A DNA stretch of 40,053 bases from Paraburkholderia susongensis (GTDB lineage Bacteria; Pseudomonadota; Gammaproteobacteria; Burkholderiales; Burkholderiaceae), in NCBI RefSeq assembly GCF_900177725.1, contig NZ_FXAT01000023.1:1-40053 (forward strand), written 5' to 3'. The translations under genes and the position numbers were made by a program. Below the pieces are notes generated by a model. The model worked only from the letters and a program-made list of their open reading frames with translations, had not been told where the DNA came from and made no database searches. Positions within the stretch are counted from its first letter, which is position 1. The number at the start of each line of letters is the position of its first letter. Shown here piece by piece: positions 1 to 6,685 of the stretch.

Positions 1-95
1 CTCGTCGACGAGGGGTCGTCACTGCGCATGTGGGAGGCTGACAGGGACGCGATCGAAACCGGCCTGCGCTTGGCGCAGCAGAAATTCGGGCAGAC
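1..95. repeat. Terminal redundancy, left copy (circular molecule)
   Basis: Bases 1-95 are identical to bases 39959-40053. A coding frame runs through both copies, so this is the overlap of a circular assembly and not a biological repeat. The unique circle is 39,958 bp. Confidence 0.95.
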
Positions 96-402
96 ACTTA
101 CGCTGTCGGGGCCGCCCGAATTTCAGGTCGCTGCGGCGCGCGTTGCCGCCGAGATTCGGCTGAACGTGGAATTTGATGATCCTGCACTGAACCACGTGAT
201 GTACGACCGTCGGCACGAGCTCGATGCTCAGGCCGAAGCGCAGAGGCTGCAGGAGCGTGAGCGCGATGCAGCGTTACGCAAGCTCGCGCGCGATTTTCTG
301 CGCTCACCGCAACCTGGGCCGCAGGGCAACGATGAACGCAGTGCTGGCGACCGAGACTTGCCCATTCACGCGCCCGACCCGGATCCCGACATCGAACGCT
401 AA
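1..402 (+). CDS. Relaxase, C-terminal part (continues from 37352-39958)
   Basis: This is the last 133 codons of the relaxase gene that begins at 37352. The window end repeats bases 1-95, and the reading frame passes through the join without interruption, so the protein is 1,002 residues long. The segment finishes an LPD7-like domain (large polyvalent protein-associated domain 7, about residues 840-925), seen here as alternating strand and helix segments around WEADRDAIETGLRLAQQKFG. A charged helical tail follows, rich in Arg, Gln and Glu, and the protein ends in a run of Pro and Asp. The internal ATG at base 28 is not a start. The next gene at 433 converges on this one, with only 30 bases between them. 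Confidence 0.85.
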   Translation, partial: LVDEGSSLRMWEADRDAIETGLRLAQQKFGQTLTLSGPPEFQVAAARVAAEIRLNVEFDDPALNHVMYDRRHELDAQAEAQRLQERERDAALRKLARDFLRSPQPGPQGNDERSAGDRDLPIHAPDPDPDIER

Positions 403-432
403 AGAGGTGTCGGTCACGGCTTTACTGTTTAG

Positions 433-789
433 CTAGCCGAGGACGCGGGTGCATACAACCGTCCCGTCGTGCCACATTGTCAGATCCAAGTCGCACTTCA
501 CGAAGACTTCAGGTGAGAGACCACAATAGATCGAGTCGAAGAGCCATACTGCCATAGCAAGTTCTATCGCTGCCTTGTCGACTGCTTTGCCAAGCTCACC
601 TGCCTTCATGACGTTGATCAACTCCCCGCCGAAGAATGGTATCGCGCCTGCTGCCCACTCCTCGCCCTTTTCGCGAACGAGATCCTCTTTTGATTCAGCG
701 ACCAACATGAGATTGATGGCATCGATGGGAGTGCGTGCCTGAAAAACTGAAACTCCCGACTCATCCAATATTTTTGTCTTTATGAGCAT
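433..789 (-). CDS. Hypothetical protein, 118 aa
   Basis: I do not recognise this gene. It encodes a soluble-looking 118-residue protein with a mixed hydrophobic core and no signal peptide or clear membrane span. It has an acidic, lysine-containing middle (ESKEDLVREKGEEWAAG) and one or two Cys in the C-terminal half. The start is the ATG at 787-789. A GGGAG element lies rather far upstream (about 18 bases), so initiation may be weak. Base composition looks lower in GC than the transfer genes, which hints at an accessory origin. It converges with the relaxase gene and is the last of a minus-strand row of small unknown genes (2512 down to 433). Confidence 0.55.
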   Translation of the reverse strand: MLIKTKILDESGVSVFQARTPIDAINLMLVAESKEDLVREKGEEWAAGAIPFFGGELINVMKAGELGKAVDKAAIELAMAVWLFDSIYCGLSPEVFVKCDLDLTMWHDGTVVCTRVLG

Positions 790-827
790 GGTCTACTTTT
801 CTACTCCCTCTTCGGTAGGAAATTGAA

Positions 828-1034
828 CTAGTGCGTATCGTCGCGCACTACCATAACCCGGCGGCCCCTATACGTCAGCACCTTCCCGGTCAATACAGCG
901 AGAACCGCGCTCACTGCAAACAGGCAACCAACGAGAACGAATCCGAATTTGTTGACTTGTTCACGTTGAATCAGCAACGCTGCTGTTACGAACAGACTCA
1001 ACGAGAACCAAATGAAGACGCGAAGTTTTTTCAT
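828..1034 (-). CDS. Small two-span membrane protein, 68 aa
   Basis: The product has two hydrophobic stretches, about residues 6-22 (FIWFSLSLFVTAALLI) and 29-50 (FGFVLVGCLFAVSAVLAVLTG), with a short charged loop between them and a basic C-terminal tail (TYRGRRVMVVRDD). Under the positive-inside rule both ends would face the cytoplasm. No family was recognised. The start is the ATG at 1032-1034; no strong ribosome site is visible. It begins 9 bases after the stop of the 1044-1283 gene, so the two are probably co-transcribed. Confidence 0.5.
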   Translation of the reverse strand: MKKLRVFIWFSLSLFVTAALLIQREQVNKFGFVLVGCLFAVSAVLAVLTGKVLTYRGRRVMVVRDDTH

Positions 1035-1043
1035 TAGCTATGT

Positions 1044-1283
1044 CTACTGGAGGATATCCACTGGACGCACGCCCGTGAAGTAGGTGCCGTCAGGCTGAAC
1101 CGCGATGAAGCCGAAGCCCGGGCCGTTATATTTCGGATCGCGAGCGATATACAGCTTCTCTGTTTCGTCGTATAGCCAGTTGCCGGATCCAAAAAGTCGG
1201 TCCATATAGGCGGGAATATCCTTCGCGACTTCCGCGTTCAGTGCGGAGCGCTGCTTGGCGCTGATCTGTTTGGTCTTGCTCAT
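1044..1283 (-). CDS. Hypothetical protein, 79 aa
   Basis: The product is a small soluble protein that starts MSKTKQISAKQRSALNAEV. A basic N-terminal helix is followed by an aromatic C-terminal half (GNWLYDETEKLYIARDP, then GPGFGFIAVQPDGTYF) that looks like a small beta-rich fold. I chose the ATG at 1281-1283. A longer frame reaches 1379, but its extra residues are low in quality and the ribosome site is weak for either choice. No family was recognised. It is followed at once by the small membrane protein at 828-1034. Confidence 0.5.
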   Translation of the reverse strand: MSKTKQISAKQRSALNAEVAKDIPAYMDRLFGSGNWLYDETEKLYIARDPKYNGPGFGFIAVQPDGTYFTGVRPVDILQ

Positions 1284-1406
1284 ATCGTCCGGTCTGGGAA
1301 TTCTTTCAATGGTCCAATCAGAATCCGTAGGGGGAATCGCCCCAACGCGCCTGAACCCGATCGTGCTTGACGTCCGCAAGCAACATGGCCTGTCTTCTCC
1401 CCGTAA

Positions 1407-1706
1407 TTATGGCCTTAGCCGACACCACCACGACTGCGCGTAGGTGACACCTCCGACCACTTCGATACCAGTGAGCACAAACCCGTTTGTGCCCATCCAT
1501 GACAGATCGGCGTCATGCAGGGGAGGTAATGGTTGCTGCTCTGCTGCGCCGCTCGTCTGGAAGCGAGCGACGGTTGAATAGCGGCCGAACGTCTCGCTTT
1601 TCTCTTGCGTCACAAGCAGATCGCCCCGCACTGGCGGAGCTGCCTCAACGTCACGCTTCGGGATCGCCCGGCCTTGTTGCCGCATCGGCGTCGCCAGAAT
1701 GTGCAT
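1407..1706 (-). CDS. Hypothetical protein, 99 aa
   Basis: The start at 1704-1706 is well supported by a GGGGGAAAG ribosome site six or so bases upstream. The protein begins MHILATPMRQQGRAIP, has a Pro/Ala-rich N-terminal third, and ends in a conserved-looking hydrophobic and aromatic section (GTNGFVLTGIEVVGGVTYAQ followed by SWWCRLRP). This pattern suggests a small beta-rich domain. I cannot name a family. Its neighbours are also small unknown genes on the same strand, separated by 100-130 base gaps. Confidence 0.6.
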   Translation of the reverse strand: MHILATPMRQQGRAIPKRDVEAAPPVRGDLLVTQEKSETFGRYSTVARFQTSGAAEQQPLPPLHDADLSWMGTNGFVLTGIEVVGGVTYAQSWWCRLRP

Positions 1707-1830
1707 AGCTTTCCCCCGTTGTTTTCGTTTCAGCAACGGCAGTGCTCACCTGCGCTTTCCGATGCATTTACCGCTTGTGGACATTAACAGGACCGAGAGT
1801 GTGTTCGTCGTGCAGTCCATCGTTTTCCTG

Positions 1831-2109
1831 TCAGTCATGCACCGCGAGAATTTCGAATTTGCTTTCGTCACTCAGATTCGGGAAATCCGCGAGGTCATCG
1901 ACGAATTCCTCGCGCAATACGTCGAGATCACCACCACGACTGTCAGCGCCGAAGACCCTAAGTGCTGCGCGAAGCGTCGGATCTTGTCCGCGAGCAATCG
2001 AGATCCACCGCGCCTCATATTCGCCGGGCATTACTCGAAGGCGTGCGCCGTCTTGCGCATAACCGACTATTTCCCGACCACCCCTAACCCGAACTTTGCA
2101 ATGCGTCAT
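1831..2109 (-). CDS. Hypothetical protein, 92 aa
   Basis: The start at 2107-2109 is placed by a GAGG element a few bases upstream; a longer frame to 2139 has no such support. The N-terminal half (MTHCKVRVRGGREIVGYAQD, then RLRVMPGEYEARWISIARGQ) looks beta-rich. The C-terminal half is acidic and helical (DLDVLREEFVDDLADFPNLS). No signal peptide, membrane span or known motif was seen. Strong negative charge in the second half is compatible with a DNA-mimic or protein-binding role, but that is speculation. Confidence 0.55.
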   Translation of the reverse strand: MTHCKVRVRGGREIVGYAQDGARLRVMPGEYEARWISIARGQDPTLRAALRVFGADSRGGDLDVLREEFVDDLADFPNLSDESKFEILAVHD

Positions 2110-2164
2110 GGTCACCTCACTTGAGGGTCGATTCTTCACACTGGTGTCGGCCCGTTTTCCGTGC

Positions 2165-2512
2165 TTACTTGCCGTAGAGCGCTTGCAGCGCGCTCAGATC
2201 CTGCGTCACTTCCACGGCAAGCGGGCGATAGCGCTGGGCCTGCGCAGCAAAAGCTGTCAGCGCTTCGTCATCAGGTGATCGCTCAATGCCCATCCGTGCT
2301 TCGGCCATCGTAGACCAGATGATTCCGCCTTCTTCGCGGCCTGCAAGGTATGCGTCGGCTTGGGCGGTTCCCATCTGGAACGGAATCGGCGGAAGTGCGC
2401 TGCCTTCCTTTCGGGCGATCAGAACATCGCGTGCGCCCTGCTTGAACTCAGCGCTGCGCGCGTCGCGCCCTTCGAAGAAGGCTTGCTCCATCATTTCATC
2501 TACAGTCTGCAT
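2165..2512 (-). CDS. Hypothetical protein, 115 aa
   Basis: I chose the ATG at 2510-2512, which follows an AGAGGA ribosome site; the longer frame to 2608 reads through a hairpin sequence and is unlikely. The product begins MQTVDEMMEQAFFEGRDARS, is mostly helical with several Ala-rich segments, and has no signal peptide. No family was recognised. It lies downstream of a hairpin (2605-2636) and a copy of the 18-bp palindrome (2652-2669), which may mark its promoter region. Confidence 0.55.
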   Translation of the reverse strand: MQTVDEMMEQAFFEGRDARSAEFKQGARDVLIARKEGSALPPIPFQMGTAQADAYLAGREEGGIIWSTMAEARMGIERSPDDEALTAFAAQAQRYRPLAVEVTQDLSALQALYGK

Positions 2513-2604
2513 TTGATTTACCCGTCCTCTTTTCCTATGAAGGCCCGTCGCATAAGGCTGCAGGCGCCGCGCCTGGCGATCCAGGCAGTTATAACATCCG
2601 AAAC

Positions 2605-2636
2605 GCAATGCCGGTAAGTCCAGTTACCGGCATTGC
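2605..2636. repeat. Perfect 13-bp inverted repeat (hairpin)
   Basis: Arms 2605-2617 and 2624-2636 (GCAATGCCGGTAA and its complement) are separated by six bases. The hairpin sits between the stop of the 2690-2935 gene and the start of the 2165-2512 gene. No good T-run follows on the minus strand, so it may be a processing or attenuation element rather than a simple terminator. Confidence 0.6.
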
Positions 2637-2651
2637 CACGCCGGGGGAAAT

Positions 2652-2669
2652 TTTTCGCGTACGCGAAAA
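2652..2669. repeat. Palindrome TTTTCGCGTACGCGAAAA, copy 1
   Basis: This is a perfect 18-bp palindrome. Two further copies of the same core occur at 2955-2972 and 3721-3738, and degenerate ones at 18613-18628 and 28422-28439. All three good copies lie between genes of the cargo region. They may be operators of one regulator, or a dispersed palindromic element of the host genome. Confidence 0.7.
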
Positions 2670-2689
2670 TCGTGGGAAGCATCGGCGGG

Positions 2690-2935
2690 CTATTCCGGCA
2701 CACCAAGGAGTTTCTTGAACAGTTTGTTGTCCTCGCGGTGGCGGTCGCTTGTTGCTTCGTTGCGGGTGACGGTTAGCCACAGTAGCCATGCGCCTGAAGC
2801 GTAGCCGCGAAGATGCCGGGCCGATGCGTTATCGGGCTCTTTCTCGGCGCGGGCCAACTCATCGGTGACGATCTGCCTGGTCGCCGCGGTGATTTCGTCG
2901 TAGGTGTAGGTTTTCACAACCGTTGCTCCAGACAT
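2690..2935 (-). CDS. Hypothetical protein, 81 aa
   Basis: The start at 2933-2935 follows an AAAGGAAAAA ribosome site. The product begins MSGATVVKTYTYDEITAATR and is predicted almost wholly helical, with mixed charge (ELARAEKEPDNASARH) and a short hydrophobic stretch (GAWLLWLTVTRNE) too short for a sure membrane span. No family was recognised. A palindrome copy (2955-2972) sits 20 bases upstream of the start, a position that would fit an operator. The vapC gene ends just before it. Confidence 0.55.
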   Translation of the reverse strand: MSGATVVKTYTYDEITAATRQIVTDELARAEKEPDNASARHLRGYASGAWLLWLTVTRNEATSDRHREDNKLFKKLLGVPE

Positions 2936-2954
2936 GCTGTTTTTCCTTTTCCAT

Positions 2955-2972
2955 TTTTCGCGTACGCGAAAA
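2955..2972. repeat. Palindrome TTTTCGCGTACGCGAAAA, copy 2
   Basis: This perfect copy lies in the 37-base gap between vapC (ends at 2973) and the start of the 2690-2935 gene (2935). Confidence 0.7.
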
Positions 2973-3389
2973 TCACACTGCATTCCAAGGGTTGATGAGG
3001 GCAACGCCGGTTGCCTGGAAGTCAGCAACGTTGCGCGTTACCACGGTCATTCCATGCGCAATCGCCGTCGCCGCGATCAGCGCATCACGTTCTGAGCGGC
3101 GATCCGGGACATGCAGCCGCGCGCAGCGTAAAGCCACAACCGTATCAACCGGAAGCACGCGCTGAGCAAATTCAATCAGAACGTGCTGTTCCAGCCACGC
3201 GCGCAACAATGCGCCTTGAGGCGGATCGCGACGCTCGATCAGTAAAACACCCGTTTCCAGCTCCATGATCGTGACGGCGGAAACAAAAAGCGTTGAAGCA
3301 TCGACGCTCGCAGCCCAGGCGGCAACGTTGGCGTCGGCCCTGCGCCCCTTGCGCAGCTCGGATACAACATTCGTATCAAGAACAAACAT
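2973..3389 (-). CDS. vapC: PIN-domain toxin of a VapBC/FitAB-type pair
   Basis: The product is a 138-residue PIN-domain ribonuclease of usual VapC/FitB length. It opens with MFVLDTNVVSELRKG, which carries the first catalytic Asp (D5). The conserved Glu lies in the ELETGVLLIERRD region, and the distal acidic cluster is DALIAATAIAHG followed by TRNVADFQ. Members of this family cut RNA, often tRNA, when released from the antitoxin. The start ATG (3387-3389) overlaps the antitoxin stop (TGATG), showing translational coupling in the usual antitoxin-first order. The pair would serve plasmid retention by post-segregational killing. It is intact by eye. Confidence 0.9.
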   Translation of the reverse strand: MFVLDTNVVSELRKGRRADANVAAWAASVDASTLFVSAVTIMELETGVLLIERRDPPQGALLRAWLEQHVLIEFAQRVLPVDTVVALRCARLHVPDRRSERDALIAATAIAHGMTVVTRNVADFQATGVALINPWNAV

Positions 3390-3640
3390 CAGAATTCAGC
3401 CGGCCGGATAGTAATGTCCACACGGGGCGGATCGAATTCAATATCGGCAACCTCGGGCATCGCGAGGGCGTCTGCGATGTTGCGACGCTGCCGGGTGAGA
3501 AGCCAGTATTCCTCGATGCTCAGCAGGACATGAGCGGGCTTGCCCCGATCGGTGATAAACACCGGACCATCCCTAGTGGCCTTTTTCGCCCTGGTCACGT
3601 CCTGATTGAGTTCGCGGCTCGAAAAGGTGGTAATCGTCAC
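3389..3640 (-). CDS. vapB: Phd/YefM-type antitoxin
   Basis: The product is an 83-residue antitoxin. The N-terminal Phd/YefM DNA-binding fold is seen in the Ser/Arg/Glu-Leu-Asn start, the conserved GPVFITDRGKPAHVLLSIEE section and the YWLLTRQRR helix. The acidic and proline-containing C-terminus (ADIEFDPPRVDITIRPAEF) is the toxin-binding tail. I chose the GTG at 3638-3640 because a perfect AAGGAG lies six bases upstream; upstream ATG codons in the same frame lack such a site. Paired sites at 3661-3709 are probably bound by the antitoxin-toxin complex for autorepression. Confidence 0.85.
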   Translation of the reverse strand: MTITTFSSRELNQDVTRAKKATRDGPVFITDRGKPAHVLLSIEEYWLLTRQRRNIADALAMPEVADIEFDPPRVDITIRPAEF

Positions 3641-3660
3641 GGTTAGCTCCTTCACACACA

Positions 3661-3709
3661 ATGTAGACATGTTACTACATTCATTGAATGTAGGCAAGTT
3701 ACTACATTC
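3661..3709. promoter_or_regulatory. Twin operator of the toxin-antitoxin operon
   Basis: Two near-identical units (3661-3681 and 3688-3709) each carry ATGTAG and CTACAT as inverted half-sites separated by about eight bases. They lie just upstream of the antitoxin GTG, where autoregulated toxin-antitoxin operons carry their binding sites. Confidence 0.7.
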
Positions 3710-3720
3710 GGTGGATGGAT

Positions 3721-3738
3721 TCTTCGCGTACGCGAAAA
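3721..3738. repeat. Palindrome copy 3 (one mismatch)
   Basis: TCTTCGCGTACGCGAAAA differs by one base pair from the symmetric 18-mer. It lies between the antitoxin operators and the SRAP gene. Confidence 0.6.
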
Positions 3739-3830
3739 TTCATCACCCCTAGGGATCGGGCAGGTGAGGCGCACACACCGCGTGTGGGAAAAGCAGTAGC
3801 CTGTCGGCTTCCGGCGGACAGGAGCACAGC

Positions 3831-4535
3831 ATGTGCGGTCGATATTCCCGTGGACAGAAGGATCTGTTCTACGTTGAACCCCTGATGACCGATGCGAGCG
3901 ATCCGCGATTCAACGGACACGCTGAAATTTTCCGGCCCAGCTGGAACGTTTCGCCAGGCACCCGGCAACCAATCATCGGACCAAACGGACCGCGGCTGGA
4001 GGTGTGGGGCTACCGTCCGGCATGGGCGATCGCTCGCAAGATTCCGATGATGATCAATGCTCGCCTCGACAAGGCGATGGCGAGCACATGGAAGGCACTG
4101 TTCAAGTCAGGCCGCGTACTTGTCCCGGCTGATGGCTGGTACGAATGGTTACCGGCGGCCGGGAAAAAGCAACCCTACTATATTCAGGCAAACTCCGGAC
4201 CTCCGGTTTACTTCGCAGGGTTGAGCAGTGTGCGCTCCGACGCTTCGCCGACAGACGCAGGCACCGTTTTTGGCTTCGTGATCGTGACGGCCCCGGCAGA
4301 AAGCGGCATGCTCGACGTGCATGACCGGCGCCCCTTGGTGCTGACACTCGAAGAGGCCAGGGTATGGCTGGACCCGACGACTACGCTCGAGGAGGCACTG
4401 CATCTGGCAAACAACGCCGGCAAATCATCTGACGATTTTCACTGGCATCAAGTGACGCCTGAGGTGAACCGCACCGGCCATGACAACCCGGCCTTCAACG
4501 ATCCGATAGCCCCGGACGCGGCGACCGAAAAATGA
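3831..4535 (+). CDS. SRAP-domain protein (HMCES/YedK family)
   Basis: The family forms a covalent thiazolidine bond between Cys2 and abasic sites in single-stranded DNA, shielding them from cleavage. All key residues can be seen: Met-Cys2-Gly-Arg-Tyr at the start, Asn in MINARLDKA, Glu in DGWYEW, and His in VHDRRPLVL. At 234 residues it has the usual length of bacterial YedK. The ATG is preceded by AGGAGC. On a conjugative plasmid it could protect the transferred single strand in the recipient, although it sits in the cargo region and not beside oriT. It is transcribed alone on the plus strand, converging with the nuclease gene at 4659. Confidence 0.9.
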   Translation: MCGRYSRGQKDLFYVEPLMTDASDPRFNGHAEIFRPSWNVSPGTRQPIIGPNGPRLEVWGYRPAWAIARKIPMMINARLDKAMASTWKALFKSGRVLVPADGWYEWLPAAGKKQPYYIQANSGPPVYFAGLSSVRSDASPTDAGTVFGFVIVTAPAESGMLDVHDRRPLVLTLEEARVWLDPTTTLEEALHLANNAGKSSDDFHWHQVTPEVNRTGHDNPAFNDPIAPDAATEK

Positions 4536-4658
4536 TCGGAAAATAAAAATCACGCGCGTCAATCGAGCGGGCCTGGAACGTTGACGCAGGCGGCCAACTG
4601 GACGGGCTTGAACGCCTGCGCGTGATGCAGCAGCAGAAGAGGGCGCCGGCCTCCTTGA

Positions 4659-5282
4659 TTAATAACTGGAACGGTAGTCGCGACCCTGATCAAACCGGCT
4701 TTGCCAGTGCTGCAGATAGCGGCCGGCGAGCGCAGGGTTGTTCCAGACAATGAGCACATTTTCTGAGTTGCGGGTCGCTGCCGACGCGCTGAAATTGAAC
4801 GAGCCGGTTTCAACGTGCCGGCCGTCCACCACCAGATACTTGTCGTGATGGATGGCGTAGCGATCAGTCGTGCGAGTCGGCACGCCGGCATTGACCAGCA
4901 GATTCAGGGCCTGCAGGGAGGCCTTGGTGCGATTGCCCTTGTCGTCGACCACGACGGCGACATCGACGCCACGACGCTTCGCGTCGAGCAGTGCCCGCAC
5001 CACCTTGGGCGACGTGAACGAGTAGCCGGCGAGCCGGATTGATGCGCGCGCCGAACCGATGACTTTCAGGACGAGTGCCTCGGCGTCACCGTCCGGAGAA
5101 AACCCAACTTCAACCGCTTGTCCTGCCGGCGCATCCATCGAGTTCGATGGCGATGCCGGAGACATGATTCCACGAGCCTGATTGAGCAGGGAATCGGTGA
5201 GCGATTTGCCGACGGCGAACGGCGCCGCGCAGATGAGCGTCGTTGTCAGGCAGGTGATTGCCAGTCGTTTCCGTGGCATCAT
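4659..5282 (-). CDS. nuc: Exported PLD-family nuclease (Nuc-like)
   Basis: The 207-residue product has an N-terminal signal peptide (MPRKRLAITCLTTTLICAAP, cut near AVGKS) and a single HKD motif, HHDKYLVVD, followed by GSFNFS. This matches the phospholipase D-like endonuclease Nuc of IncN plasmid pKM101, which acts as a homodimer in the periplasm and cuts DNA without a metal ion. Two ATGs stand in tandem (5282 and 5279). It lies at the far end of the minus-strand transfer cluster, as nuc lies beside tra genes on pKM101. Its role in transfer is not settled in the family. Confidence 0.88.
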   Translation of the reverse strand: MMPRKRLAITCLTTTLICAAPFAVGKSLTDSLLNQARGIMSPASPSNSMDAPAGQAVEVGFSPDGDAEALVLKVIGSARASIRLAGYSFTSPKVVRALLDAKRRGVDVAVVVDDKGNRTKASLQALNLLVNAGVPTRTTDRYAIHHDKYLVVDGRHVETGSFNFSASAATRNSENVLIVWNNPALAGRYLQHWQSRFDQGRDYRSSY

Positions 5283-5402
5283 TTATTGAGGAATCCTATG
5301 CAATTTGACATAAATACAATTAGCAACATTTTTGGTTGTACGTCTGGACGTCTTGCGTTTTTCGGGCATCCCACGACGGCAGCTCAATGAGCGACGTAAC
5401 GC

Positions 5403-5648
5403 TTACGCGCGGCGCAGTTCGTGAAACACGCGCTCAGTTGCCAAAATGCCGTTTTCGCTCAAGCCAAATTCAGTAGCTTTCGCAGCGTTGAACTGCACAG
5501 TCGACGCACGGAACGGCATTTCACGCCACATGCGGTCGCTGTCGCCTTGTAGGAGCGATGTGACTGCATTGCTGTCGAAACCAAGCAGTTCGAGCGCGAT
5601 TTTAAGCGTCGAGACTTCGGCCTTGAGTTGTTCTACTGCTTGATGCAT
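5403..5648 (-). CDS. Hypothetical protein, 81 aa, coiled-coil N-terminus
   Basis: I chose the ATG at 5646-5648, which gives MHQAVEQLKAEVSTLKIALE, a heptad-like start with leucines at regular spacing; GGGAG lies upstream. The rest (GFDSNAVTSLLQGDSDRMW, then FRASTVQFNAAKATEFGLSE) is helical without known motifs. No family was recognised. It is one of three small unknown genes between the exported proteins and nuc. Confidence 0.5.
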   Translation of the reverse strand: MHQAVEQLKAEVSTLKIALELLGFDSNAVTSLLQGDSDRMWREMPFRASTVQFNAAKATEFGLSENGILATERVFHELRRA

Positions 5649-5686
5649 TTGAATCTCCCTTCGCGACGCAACGCTAGTTCGATGAA

Positions 5687-5881
5687 TCAGATGGCCGGGA
5701 ATGCCGCCCAATAGTTTGCCAACTTGTGGGCTAGTTCTTCGTCGCGCATACCCATTGCCTGAGCCACGACGTTGATAATCTGCTCGGCTTGTGACTGGTT
5801 CAACGACGGACTGGTTTGATCCCCGCCCACCACGGTCGCCCGGAGATATTCGCAGGCATTGATGAAATCGTGGCTACTCAT
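5687..5881 (-). CDS. Hypothetical protein, 64 aa
   Basis: The likely start is the ATG at 5879-5881, giving MSSHDFINACEYLRATVVGG. The product is small, helical and soluble, ending in ELAHKLANYWAAFPAI. No family was recognised. An upstream in-frame start (5929) would overlap the stop region of the 5935-6333 gene and is less likely. It is probably co-transcribed with its neighbours on either side. Confidence 0.45.
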   Translation of the reverse strand: MSSHDFINACEYLRATVVGGDQTSPSLNQSQAEQIINVVAQAMGMRDEELAHKLANYWAAFPAI

Positions 5882-5934
5882 GTGTAGATACTCCTCTGAA
5901 TCGGCTGCCGGCCGATTGTCGGGGCGCATCGCGC

Positions 5935-6333
5935 CTAATGCACCGAGACTTGAGTTGAGTGGTCAGTTTGAGCCTGCTGAATTCCGTTCACACGATCGGC
6001 AATCAATCGAACCAGCAGCAGCGCATCTATCAGGTCGCCCACTGCCACGTCATCCCCGCCTGAGCCGACTTTCTCAGGCGGGGATCTGAAGATCTCGTAT
6101 GGCGCGCATGCGAAGAATGTAAAGTGCACCTCGTTGCGAGCGTCGTCCCACCAATCAAATCCAAGATATTCGGTCCCGCAATGGCGGTACGGCATCAGGG
6201 TGAACTCGCGCCTGGCACCGGTGAGAGTGGTCAGCACCGCCTTGGCTGCAGCGTCGACAAACGCCATAGCCTCTGCGGAGGGGAAAACGCTCCCGCCGGG
6301 AGTCGCTTCAACAAGTGTTGTTGGCTTGCTCAT
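5935..6333 (-). CDS. Hypothetical protein, 132 aa
   Basis: The product starts MSKPTTLVEATPGGSVFPS and has a compact mixed fold. The middle is rich in aromatic residues (YLGFDWWDDARNEVHFTFFA, then CAPYEIF), and a helical C-terminus follows (DLIDALLLVRLIADRVNGIQ). There is no signal peptide or membrane span. I recognise no family. It lies directly downstream of the exported 92-residue protein, in the tail of the transfer cluster. Confidence 0.5.
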   Translation of the reverse strand: MSKPTTLVEATPGGSVFPSAEAMAFVDAAAKAVLTTLTGARREFTLMPYRHCGTEYLGFDWWDDARNEVHFTFFACAPYEIFRSPPEKVGSGGDDVAVGDLIDALLLVRLIADRVNGIQQAQTDHSTQVSVH

Positions 6334-6382
6334 GTTTGTCCGGTAAAAAGGCCGGCCGCCGCGCGGCCGACGTGGAACGCGC

Positions 6383-6661
6383 TTACTGCGCGGGATGCGC
6401 CTGAGCTATCAGGCCTGCCTGGATTGCCTGCAACGTCTGCAGTTGCTGGATCTGCGTCACGTGAATCGCCGTCAGCAGCTGGGTGTTTGCATCGACTGCC
6501 GGCGCCGGGGCTTTCTGCTCATCGATCTGTGCCTGAGCCTGCTGTACTGTGCGCACAGCCTGATCGAGGTTGGATGGATCGCTCAAAGCCGGAGTTTGCG
6601 CATACGCGGCGCTGATGGAGAGCGCCGCACACACGGCTGCTGCAACGTAGTTCTTTCTCAT
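6383..6661 (-). CDS. Small exported protein, 92 aa
   Basis: The product carries a clear signal peptide (MRKNYVAAAVCAALSISAAY, cleaved after AYA) and a mature part made of Gln- and Ala-rich helices (AVRTVQQAQAQIDEQ; IQQLQTLQAIQAGLIAQ) likely to form a coiled coil. The ribosome site GGAAGGAGC is strong. Such small periplasmic coiled-coil proteins are common at the ends of VirB-type operons, where they may be pilus or channel accessory proteins, but no named family was recognised. It follows the frameshifted exported gene at 6686-7254. Confidence 0.65.
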   Translation of the reverse strand: MRKNYVAAAVCAALSISAAYAQTPALSDPSNLDQAVRTVQQAQAQIDEQKAPAPAVDANTQLLTAIHVTQIQQLQTLQAIQAGLIAQAHPAQ

Positions 6662-6685
6662 CTTGTGCTCCTTCCCGTTGAAAGA

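Noticed and set aside
4559..4891. Minus-strand frame overlapping nuc
   Set aside because: It is out of frame with the PLD nuclease, which has the HKD motif and signal peptide in the correct frame.
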